Origin: Ectocarpus siliculosus
Lineage: Eukaryota; Sar; Phaeophyceae; Ectocarpales; Ectocarpaceae
Assembly (NCBI GenBank): GCA_000310025.1
Contig: FN649727.1
Location: 9,150,355 to 9,214,354, forward strand
Reading direction: 5' to 3'
DNA: 64,000 nucleotides
Positions within the stretch are counted from its first letter, which is position 1. Every line of letters begins with the position of its first letter. A program made the translations under genes and the position numbers. A model generated the notes under the pieces. The model made no database searches, was not told where the DNA came from, and saw only the letters and a program-made list of their open reading frames with translations. Shown here in pieces: positions 13,001 through 23,600 of this stretch.

Positions 13001-14136
13001 ATTGCAACGGTTAAGAGGAATAATCGTTTTTGTTCGGTGCACGTGGGTCAGTTGGCCTTTGTATGTTGTTGCTTCGTGTTTTTCCCGTCGAAGCTGGCGT
13101 GTTCAAGATTTTTTTACGACAGTAGCGTTGCGACTGACACTCTGATGTGCCTCCGAAGCCTGCACCATTCTGCATCGGAGTGAGTGCTGGCCTGATCGCT
13201 GTTCCCCTGTCCGTGAAAAACCGTGACAACGCCCCTGTTTGCGTGCCCCCCATCCCCCACCCCCGCGTGCTCGACAGACGGATGACATAAAGAAGGTGTA
13301 CTCTGGCAGGAACGGCTTCACCAACCCCCGCGTTCTCTGCCCGCACCTGCGGCTGCAGCCGCCTGTGGATGAGGAGAGACAGAATGATGCTCGAGTCCCG
13401 AAGACAACGAGGAATGTTCCCAAGGGAGTCGGGGTCCTGGCGTCGGAAAGCGAACTTCTGCGGCGATCCCTGAAGTCCATAAGATGTGAGGAAACATTGC
13501 GCAACATCTCGAGCTGTTTTTTTTTGTCGGGAGAACAGAGTCGGTGCGATCGATCGGTGAATATCCCCGGCTGGCCTTAGCCAACATTCCACCATTGAAC
13601 GCAGTTCTGTTTTTTGCGATGTGTTGTACCTGCACGTCCTTCATCACAACGTGACGACGGACGTATGTTGCGACCATTCGACGCGAAAGCAGTGTGAACG
13701 AAGGGTTTACTATGTCGATCTCGGCTGGTCAAAGTGTGTCTCATTCCGACCGGCGCTGCCCACCAGCACGGTGGCGGGCGTCGTGCACTTCTGAACCGGC
13801 CCCACTGGCGGTGCTTGATGGCAGCATGGTGTGCAAGTGCCAAGGGCTAAGAAACTCGATCGCCCCTTTCTTGCTCGTGCGTTCGTCGCCGCGTCCCTCC
13901 TCCCTGCTCAACCGCATCGTTGCCTGGCAGTCTATTCACCCCACGTCAATTTGCTTTCGGTTGAAAGCGACAACAGCGGTAACAGCAGCGACGACTCCTG
14001 GCTTATGTCGGAAGAGGAGTATACAAACATCGAAGAGTGGGAAGAGGAGGAGGAGGAGGAGGAGGAGGAGGAGGAGGAGGAGGAGGAGGAGGAGGAGGAG
14101 GAGGAGGAGGAGGAGGAAGAGGAGGAGGAGGAGTAA
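10077..14136 (+). CDS. F-box and SPRY domain protein with poly-Glu C-terminus
   Basis: Likely substrate receptor of an SCF-type ubiquitin ligase: the F-box would bind Skp1 and the SPRY domain would bind substrate (family inference, as in FBXO45/Fsn). Seven exons: 10077-10416, 10693-11443, 11734-11887, 12085-12234, 12451-12606, 13278-13485, 13931-14136. Every junction is GT-AG and phase-compatible; the total is 654 residues. The F-box lies near residues 41-85 (VAPPVLLSAASWLPIRDLLA, then W-KLAA). The SPRY domain spans about 315-495. It shows YFEITLGK, CVAIGLAHDNFPL, QPGWDRNSWGLHSDDG, FGPGDTVGCGLLYP, IFFTKNGRYLG, LYPCVGLDS and VNFGAKPFAFD in canonical order, split over four exons. The stretch between the domains is Gly/Ala-rich with a short CTG-encoded Ala run. 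The last exon is Ser/Asp-rich, then about 30 Glu residues encoded by a GAG repeat, then TAA. The last two exons rest on phase and codon use alone; an alternative stop exists at 12645. Confidence 0.78.
14041..14133. repeat. (GAG)n trinucleotide repeat
   Basis: Near-perfect GAG run that encodes the C-terminal poly-Glu tail of the F-box/SPRY protein. Its length is likely to vary between individuals. Confidence 0.9.
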
Positions 14137-15951
14137 AACGAGTTGAAGGAAGGAGAAGGGAAGGAGCCGCCTGCTCATGAAGGACATGCAGAGTCGGTTG
14201 TGTTCTCTTCCAGCCCCGGGAGTGTCATCAACCACCAGTTCGGCGTGGGTACGCCTCGTATGGCAGGGGAAAGGTAAAACAGATGACAGCGGCTGCCTAC
14301 TGGGACACCTATGCGTGCACGTTTCAGCTGGAGGCGTTTTTTCGTGGTCGGCGCGTAGATTCATGTCCCGATCAACTTCTCTGGGGTACATTTTCCTCCC
14401 GTTGGCAAGCACGCAGAGGGACCGGGGGTGGGTGGGGAGGGGGGACGCAGACGGGACAAAAGCTGAGAAAGAAGAATGGTGACCATGCGCCTTATGACTG
14501 CTGCGAGAGGACAGAATGTTTGACTGTACTTGCACATACGCCAAGCGAGACTGACCTGCTCCGCTTGTCTGTTGTCTTCAAGACTGCTGGAAAATGTGCT
14601 TGCTGGAGAAAATCCGTCCCACAATTGTCCAGGGGTCGCGGTACTTGGAGGAAATCTTCGTTTTTTGCGTATGGGGGGCAGCAAGCAAAAGGGTTAGTTC
14701 ACCTCCTGGGTTTGTGTAGTCGTTCGCCTGTTGAAGCTGTAGAGTGGTCCCGGCACCTTGTCCGTGTCGTGTGTGGCGTGAGGACTGTCGTTTGTAGCGC
14801 AGCTACTTCACGGCGCTCCGCAGGCCGTGATGGATGCGTTCTCACCACTCAAAATCAAGAGAGATTTCACACGAGTGCATGGGTCGGTTACTTACGCTGT
14901 CGCTGTGTTGTCCGCTTTTTGCTTCGAAGCTGTGTCAAGCAGTCAAACGTGCACGGATTCATCTGATCCATGTTGGTGCTGTAGAAGGCGCGGGCAGACC
15001 GCGATTTGAGAGCAAGCAGAAATATACTTTTTAGCGTGTATGCAAGTGTTGCCCAGTCACTAGCCCCGTGTCTGGCAGGCATAGAACACACACAAACAAT
15101 CTGGGATTCGAGGCTCCCACACGCCGAGAGACAAAACAATCTGGCATCATGGGACGTTGGGGGAAATAAAGTTAAATTTTGGGTTTCATGCGATCTGTGT
15201 AGCCTCTACTCACACGACCACAGGATAGGCATGGGACCCTGCTCAACATCCACAAGAACGGTAGTGCATCTGTTGGGGCTAATACTGCTAGCCAGCCCTG
15301 ACGTCGACACACCCCTCTATTTTCCCGCACCACGGACAACATGCGACGGCAAAATTGATCTAAAAGTCCAGACAAACCAAATTGGCAACGCTGTTGGCCT
15401 TTTCACGGCGGCAACTTCAGGTGATTTCCCCACCCATGTCGCCGACCAACCATCATCAGCAAGGGCTGTATTGTACCAGTAAGCATACAACGCCAGGTGA
15501 AGGGTGGGAAGGGAGACAGCCGCCAGCGGCAAGCAAGGAGCGCTCGATTTTCATTCTACAAAAAACGGTTACTTTTTTCTATAAACACACCAGTACCGTC
15601 AGCCCAGCATCCACACATGCCCGCAGTCACACGAGAACAGAGAAACAAAACCTGGCCGCAGTATCACTGAATTCTTGTCAATGATAACAACTTCTTACAG
15701 CTCTCCTTGCCAGAGTAACCAACGCAAAAGGTAGGAGCATCTTGCCCATGGCAGCGTACACCTGTGCTGCGTCAGCCAAAATGCCGAGGTTGGTGGCACA
15801 GACTGACAGCGCCCGTGCGCAAACCCTCCCAACAAGCCGGAGAGGACACGGTATGTGACGCTGGGAGACAATCCGCACAAAAACACCCATCCTTTTGCTT
15901 CCTCCAAAAACAGAAAAAAACGGGGTCTCAATGTTGAAGATTTTAATATCT
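14137..15951. other. Intergenic between convergent genes; no gene recognised
   Basis: Lies between the ends of the F-box/SPRY gene (+) and the START gene (-). Several frames are open for 150-230 codons on either strand, but none has recognisable domains, consistent codon use or clean splice partners. I treat it as 3' flanking sequence. Confidence 0.45.
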
Positions 15952-18900
15952 TCATGCCTCAGCCTTTTCCTTTTCTGCCGCCTTGGCTGCCTTCTTCGCT
16001 GCCGCTGCCTGGAGACGCGCAAAAGAAGGACGTTTGAGGGCAACATGTGGGGGGGGGGCGGGGAGGGGAATCAGACGCAGAAGCAAGGCTAAACAGCGCC
16101 AACGCAAGCTAACCGGTAATCAGCGGGGAGGGAAGGTGAACGTCGCTACCACGCCTGTGCGGCAGCGCTCGTGTGTACGAAACGTAAACATATGAGAGCA
16201 AATTCATGTATTCATTGGTCACAGGGCAGAGTACTAGGTAGGCTGTCAAGTCCATATCCAATTCGGATGCCATGTGCCCACGAGCTCGACAAGAGAACAG
16301 GGTAAAAAAAAAGTAAACATGAGACACAGAATGCCCCACCCTACCAATATATCAAAACGGGCGCAAATCTTCCCGGCCGAAAACGACAAAGGATGCCCTG
16401 AACTTCAGCGAGCACCGAACGTGAAGCATCGTTGGGATATCACCAATACAGAGGCGCCTCGAGTCTTGTTGATAAATGATACATGCAAAGAGATTTGAGT
16501 TGGAACAGCAACGTCACTGCTCCAAGCCAAATACACAACGCTGCGGTGACCCGTCAAATCGCACCATACACCAGACCAACACGCTGAATGCAGGAGGATT
16601 CGTGGTGATGGAATAGGCGTCATTTCAGCGTGTGTGGGGGGGAGGGACAAGGGGCTTGAAAAGAAAGGGCCGCCCAAACTGCATGCCTGCAAGCAAGACT
16701 CCCGCGTTTTCTCATTGTACACGTCACGTACCCACGCGTAAACGAGTGCTCCACAGCACCTCCCGCACCCGATCGAAGCCCACCCTCAACTGGTGTCATG
16801 ATGGGTTATGTCGCCATATGCCCATCGCGCAACTTGCGGCAAAACACACACACAGAAAAAAAACGCAGCAAAAGACAGACGACCTCTTCCATCTCTTACC
16901 TCAATGCCCTGGTTGCGAAGGTTGTCCACGAAGTTGGACCCCTTGGCGACCGAGTGGTCGGGCTTGATCATGAGCAGCTTGGGAAGCTTCCAGGCCTCGT
17001 TCACGATGTTGCTGAGCTCGAACACCTCCTCCCCGTCCTCCATGACACGGCGGAACCGCTTGTACTTGGGGGTGATGAACACGTGCGCGTTGAACTTGTT
17101 GATCCAGAACGCCGTGTAGCTGTCGCACATCTCCCCCCAGGTCACCATGCGCAGCAGGCACTTGCCATCCGGCAGCGGCTCCACCTTGGAGGCGTAGTAC
17201 TGCACAGCGCGGACGTAGTCCGTCTCGTCGAGCGGCACCTCGGTCTGGTAGCGGCTTCCCCCCGGCCTGTCCGGGTGCAGAGCGCTCTTGGAGATGAGGA
17301 TCTTGCGCGGTCGGTCGATGATGTCTAGCGCCACGAACTCGCGGGTCTGGGTCGGGTACGCCCACTCCACGCGGTTCGTCATGAGCTCGTAGTCCTTCAT
17401 GTTCTCGTACTGCGGCTGCGTTACCCACTCGTGGCGCTCCACGTTGCGGTGGTTCTCAAGGTACTCATCGATCGACTGGAAGCCCTCGCGAGAGACCTGG
17501 CATAGCATAACAACAGATTTGTGTTTGAAGCGTCGTGTGTTTGGGCAAAACCTGGTGCAACAGCGGTTATGATCGCGTCGTGGGTTACAGGGGGTTTATG
17601 TGCGGACAGCTGCAGCAAGCGAGGATGGTGAGTGGAGGACGGTCAGGGCAACAGACCTGTTGTAGCATAGCAATCGTTGTGTCCACGTCATGTGGGGGGT
17701 GGTGTGATATCTAGTGAGCTAGGATGGTGAGTGGAGGACGGTCAGGGCAAGAGACCTGTTGTACATGGCACTTGTTGTGTCCACGAGTCATGTGGGGGGT
17801 TGTGTGATATCTATTATAGTGAGCTAGGATGGTGTATGGAGGACGGCGAGGGCAAGCGGTCCAGTCAAAACACGACACGTGTGTGTCTTGCCGAGAAGCG
17901 CTTGTGGCAGGCGTTGGCCAAGCAACTGAAGGCCCTCTGTACGCAAGTGTCACAACCGGCGCCTGCGCAATCGTTGCAGTAGAACGACGTCGGTTCACTT
18001 GCACTGCAGGCGAAGTGAGCTACATAACGCAAAAAACTACAGCTCCACGAATCACGTCACTCCCCGTACAGTACTCGCCAAGCACTTAACGATCTTGAGT
18101 ATGTTCATTTTCTTAGAAACAAAGGGAACAACCGAGAGAAATCGATCGCTCGACAAGAGCAGCATCGAGGCCCAGTTGCCGATTTCGCAGACGGATGTTT
18201 ACGCCATTTCCCCCACTACAGCAGTGGGACGTTGTAAGATTTCCTCCAACTGGTTCCAAACGAAATTTCGGTCATGCAGCTACTGTACAACTTGCCAGCA
18301 TTCCCTGCTTGTCCTCTGGCCAAATGGGGCGCAGTCTATGATTGTGGGTGCTAGCCTCTAGGTATCCTACTGTACACTGTACCCTTGTGGCATATCCGGG
18401 CGCGAAGACGAGAGCCGCCCAACTCCTGAAAACAACGAACAGATGCATGATTTCTGCCTCCACGTCCGCTTCCCGTACTTTTTGGAAGGAGAAAGCATAT
18501 TCAACACTTAAGGTTCGAAGGGCTCGCCAGAGGTCCAGACGATTTCCTTGATATCGAAGTGCACCAGCCCGCCCGGTAGCATTTCTTCACTTGCTTAGCT
18601 TCGGTGTACACCGACGTACAGCCCCGCCAATCAACAGTAGAAACACTCACGGCTCACGGCTTTGTAGTGCAACCGACCAACAACTTTGGCGAGTTCAGGG
18701 TGACCCAGCATCAAGGTTGGAGTGGAGCTCGTTCAGTAGGAACAAACTGTCGTCTCGCACGTCTGTCGAGACACGGCAAATAATTTGACGGACCTTACGT
18801 TCTCACTCGGCGGACACGAGCGATGCACCGGCCTTTCATACTTCATGGTTCGATTCAGATTTTCCTCGGCCATGGGTCTAGCTTTGCTATATAATAGTAC

Positions 18901-20373
18901 TGCCTGGCATCCACCGACTGCTGCAAGCGTAAAATCAACAACAACGAAAGCGGGTGGTGACAGCTTTTCTGCTGACGTCAACTTCGAGGCTGGGAGAGGA
19001 GGCGAGACCAATGTAGAGACCAAAACGCGACCAATACTGCCGACCTCGCCAACAACCTCCTCATCTACATGTCCATGTTGGAAATAGCATGCAGCAGCAG
19101 GAAACCGGTCCATGTATCTACTGATTTGTCGAAATGAAGTGTTCGTTCTACATCTTGTATTTGACTTCGACCTTCCTCATAACCCCGAACCCATGATATC
19201 TTGGAAAGTAAGGTGGATGTGTCGACTCGTCGAGGGGGCGGAAAATCTTCTTGACACGCCGATGCCTTCAGCAGGGTAGAATACTAGAGGAGCCAATTTC
19301 AATTTCATACAATATGCATACAGCAGTAGAGCGACCAAGAACAAACACAAAACTGGTAGCATGCACAGCAGCGTTACAGGGTTTTATAGGGTTGTTGAAA
19401 AGGCCCATCATTACACCGGTGAGGGGCCGAGCTATGTGCTTGTGCATGCGCGGCGCGCGCGAGAGACAACTAGAGATGAGGGAGAGAAATGCACCGCCTG
19501 CTGTCCTGTCGTCTTCAACACACACCAGCTGACACGGAACATACGAAGTGGCGGGGGGATGCAAGGATGCACCGCCTCTCGAAAAGGGCGTGAAAGGGCG
19601 TGAGCCACCATGTGTGATTATTTTACAAGAGCAAACTACCCCTACACAAATGTATGCAGACACAGACAACACACCACGTGCTGCTCCACGTAAAAGTACA
19701 GCTGGCCTTGTACCGTACGCCCTATATGTATCGGCGCCCTGCTGTACCACATACAATATACCCCCCATAGTCTGGTGATGATTATGATTTCTCCCAAAAA
19801 AACATGATTTGCTGCTCTGCGTGCATGCGCTCCTCCTGATCGTACCTGGAAGTTGTAGAAGTCGTCGCAGTCCGCGTTGATCGCGCCCAGCCCCCTGACC
19901 ACCCTCACCCCGGACTTGAGGTACGGCCCGGCCACGTCCTTGGTCTCCACGAAGATGCCGTCGTCTTCCAGCACCTTGGTCCAGCCCTCGTCCGAAGCGA
20001 ACAGGCGCTCGGCCTCGAGGATGCACTTGTCCGCGAGCGCGCTTGCGGTAGCGTCGTCCTTGACCATCTCCTCCCCAATGAGGTGCTCGCTCGTAGGGGT
20101 CGAGAGGGGCTGGTCGGCGTAGGCCTCCGGGGGGTTCACGTACTTGCGGATCCGCTCCTGCTCCAGGCGCTCCATCTTTCGCTGCATCTCCTTGGTCATG
20201 GGCTTGCCGGAGGGAGGAGCGGCGGCCACCATGCTGGGGGCCGCCGAAGAGGCCGTCCTTGTCTGCTGTGGTCGCACCGAAGCTCCGGCGAACCCGTTCA
20301 CGCTGAAGGCGTCGACATGGAGGTGCTGCGCGAGAACAAGCAGCGCAGCGGCCGAGATGCGTCCTGGCGCCAT
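15952..20373 (-). CDS. START-domain (lipid-binding) protein, predicted plastid-targeted
   Basis: Three exons, all in phase 0: 20373-19846, 17496-16900, 16008-15952, giving 393 residues; an upstream in-frame ATG at 20391 would add six. The N-terminus is a hydrophobic leader (AAALLVLAQHLHVDAF) with Phe at the expected cleavage point, typical of the bipartite presequence used to enter secondary plastids in heterokonts. A coiled, charged segment follows (KEMQRKMERLEQERIRKY). From about residue 120 the sequence fits a START/Bet v1-like fold: WTKVLEDDGIFVETKD, RVVRGLGAINAD, FYNF, then TREFVALDIIDRPRKILI, LLRMVTWGEM and FITPKYKRFRRVM. START domains bind lipids or sterols in a hydrophobic cavity; the ligand here cannot be inferred. 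The last 18 residues are Ala/Lys/Glu-rich. Intron 1 is 2.35 kb and holds a tandem repeat at 17619-17858. The START assignment is by pattern. Confidence 0.7.
17619..17858. repeat. ~100 bp tandem repeat, about 2.4 copies
   Basis: Units begin at about 17620, 17721 and 17824, each with GAGGATGGTGAGTGGAGGA or a close variant, then GGTCAGGGCAA, ACCTGTTGTA, GTGTCCACG, CATGTGGGGGG and GTGATATCTA. The second unit differs by small indels and the third is truncated. It lies inside intron 1 of the START gene. Confidence 0.85.
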
Positions 20374-20689
20374 GATGTTGTACTTGGTCACTTTTCCCCC
20401 TCTGCTTGGCTACACCAGCAGTAGTGTTTTGGTCGGCGCTCTATGCGGTGCAAGTGGGGAGGTGACGTGTACTTGATTGAACCCTTGGATATCCGAAAAA
20501 ATGCACAATAACACACCTGCCCCCAGGTGTTGGGGGCATTTGCGAACACCGGGGCCCCTTTCGGAGCGAGCCAACGCCAACAAGCCAGCCGGCGAGCGAC
20601 CACTGCTGTAGCCGCACAGCACCGCAGCGGTGTGCCAGCACCGTTGTCCACGTCTTACAGTTTTTCGTTGGCTGACTGCTGTACATAAG
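20374..20689. promoter_or_regulatory. Short divergent promoter region, START (-) / acyltransferase copy A (+)
   Basis: Only 316 bp separate the two proposed start codons. The left edge of the segmental duplication falls near 20606, so most of this spacer is unique and only the last ~85 bp are shared with copy B. No TATA box is evident. Confidence 0.4.
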
Positions 20690-23600
20690 ATGGCCCGGAG
20701 GTCCCGATCCTCTTGTGTCTCTTCCCGGCAAGGACCGACCATGGTGCTGTGTGCTGCTCGAGGCGCTGGACTTTTCATGATCTTGTGCACTAAACTCTCC
20801 GCCCCGTTCGTTCAAGTACAACAACCTGCCCGCGGCAGTAGTCCTCTCTCATCTACGACATGTAGGACAACAGCACCAGCAGGCTCGCTGGGGGGAGGGC
20901 TAGGTCTTGACGGCAGTGGTTCGACAAGCGGTGTGAGGCAGCGACGTCGTATCGAGATGACGCTGCAGGTGCAGGAGGGGTCAAGCGCAGCGGCAGCAGA
21001 AGCTCTAGCTGCTAGGAGCGCTGCCGCTAGCGCCGTGGCGAAACCGTTCGTTAGCCGAAAGCTCGGCAGCTTCGAGAAGATGCTCACGAAAACGCGGGAC
21101 GGCGCTGGCCCTGCCGAGGACGGCGTTCGGACTCTAACTACCCCGCACGTGTGGGTAAGCATTTGATATGTGTGTTGGCACTGGAGGGTAGGAAGTAGGA
21201 AGAGAGACAGTCAGCCGGTCACGATACCCTTGTGTGCATGTTTAACACCAACAGCATATATCCACGCTGTAGGTGCTCGATCGAACCCTGGCAATGTGTA
21301 GGCGTGAGCCCAATCTAAGTGCATACCTCGTTGACCTGCTGTTTGCAGTTTGCGGCTGTGCGGCTTGTTGAAAAACAGAACTTCTGTATAAACATATGGA
21401 TACACGCTGCGAAGCACCTCCCTCCTGTGGCGAGTGTGCCGCACCGAGTCTTTCGGAACACGGCTGTAGATACCGTACGCTGTTTCGCGTTTTTCTCGTG
21501 TGCTTGTTGCTCAATGACTAAATACTCGCCACCGCAGCCCACGACAGCATAATAAACCACGATCCTCTACGTTTTGGTTGTCTGCTTCCCACCCGATGTT
21601 TTCACTGAGGAGAGGGGGGGCGGGCGGGCCGCCTGGTATGTATACACGAAACCCTGTACTGCAGGACCTGCGATCGAGGAGAGATCGGCCGTCGGTGTTG
21701 TAGCTTCTCTATTTTGATGTGAATGCGCCGGTGGAAACGTGTGCGGAATACCTAAGAACCGTATGCCATACCAGAACCGAACATGCACCGCCCTTGACGC
21801 GTGTCAGGCCGCCGTGATCGACGGCGACTTGCCGAGGAGCTCGCTCAAGCGCGGGATCGAGGCGGTCCTCGCCCGCCACCCCATGCTCCGCGCTTGCATC
21901 CGCACGCCGGACGGGCCTAAGGAGCCGCTGATCAATATCTTGGGCGAGGAGCGGGAAGACGGGGACCCCCTCTACTTCTGCGAATCCGAGTGCGAATCGC
22001 TGGGGGCGCTAGCGGAGCGCGTCTTGGCCCCCGAAGAAGACGAGATCTCCGGAGATGAAGCTTTCACGCGGGAGTGGCGAGGGCGGCTCGAGCGCAACCT
22101 GGACAACGCGCGGTTGCCGGTGTCCGCGGGCCCGAATTGGCGCGTGGAAGCCATCCGCCTTTCTGGGCGGGGAAGGCCGGGTCCCCGCCGCCGCCGCACC
22201 GCCCTGGTGTGCACCATGAACCACGCCCTCGAGGACCAACGGAGCTCGAACGTGATGCTGCAAGGGATTTTAGAGGCCGCGGCTGGGAAGGCAAGCGGCC
22301 CCGCGCGTTCAGCCGATGATGCAGGCGGGTTTGATCTGCCCCCCAGCATGGAAGCTGCGATTGTGGAGGGAAAACAATTCCGCAGAAACACGCTGGGGTA
22401 CATGTGGGACCAGGCCACGGTGGCGATCGCGCAACCTATGGTCGTACCAGACGGGCTTCCCTCTGTAGACGAGAGGAGCGAGGGGGGTGACGAGGGGCCG
22501 TTCGGGGTGTCTAGCCGCAAAAGCGCGTGCGAGTTTTCGTCGGTGCCGGCGGACGACGTATCTGTGATGCTTCAGGCGTGCAGGTACAGTAAGCGCAGGG
22601 GAGGAAACGGTCGCCGAACGTGGCACAGAATGTTAAAGTTGTCGTGGGGGTCGTCGGGTGTTGCGTTAGGTATGGTGTGAAAGACAGACGCAGCAGTTGT
22701 TGCTTGGACCTGTGGTGCGTTGTCTTATTTTCCCGCGTTCTCTTGTGGTAGACCGATCACCGGCAGAACACCGAATTTTACGACCTACCCGACCGTGCTG
22801 CAGCTATGTTCACGCGTGCCACCATGACCGCGGACGCATTTTAGAACTCCTAAGCGCTCGCCCAGAGGCGACGGAGCTGCTTCTGGCTGGATTTCCTGTA
22901 GGGCATGCTGCCGTTCTCTTGGGTCCTTACCGCTCACTCGCGTTTCCCCCCTTCCTCCTCCCTGCGCGATGATGATGACTTCTCGCCCTCCCAAGCAGAG
23001 AACGAGGGCTAACCCTGTCGGGAGCCCTGAGCGCCGCTTGCCTGATGGCGTGCAGCGACGTCGCCCATGCCGAGGGCAGCCGAGGGTCGAACCGTTACAA
23101 GTTTCTCCTGGCGGTTGACCTTCGGCGTTTCGGCACCGGGGATTACTCCGACATGGACGACTGGACGGGGGGCACCGTGGCGTGCGCGGGGGGGGCGATC
23201 GACTACGCGGTGAAGGTTCCCGCCGGGAGCGGGTCGAGGCTCGTGGGACGGGACGGGGAGGAGGCGGCGCGGGTGGCGCGGGAGGAGTTCTGGAGGCTCG
23301 CTGAGCGATGCAAGACCGCCACGCGGGACATGGTGGAGAAGGAAACACTGAGGTAGGCGACGAAGACCGTATGTATGTCATTGTCTTTGTGTGGTGATTG
23401 TGTTGAAAAGAATCAACGTACCGAGTTCCTCGTGCGTCTCAGCATTTTACGGCCTCTGTTTTGAGGACCGTGTAGTCACCTGGTTAGGTACCGGTCATGA
23501 CTTTCGCATCGTGCAATCAACATGCTCATTGCTTCTCGAGTGCATCTGTAGGAACCACATTTCTTTCAGAAGACTATATCCGCTGGCTTCAGATGAACTC

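Noticed and set aside
21349-21386. Possible extra acyltransferase exon (FAAVRLVEKQ)
   Set aside because: It has an acceptor but no phase-0 donor, and it is not conserved in copy B. Exon 1 joins exon 21775 directly in phase.
22009-22520. Minus-strand frames up to 182 codons over acyltransferase copy A exon 2
   Set aside because: Shadows of the sense exon; the same frames recur in copy B and track its frameshift.
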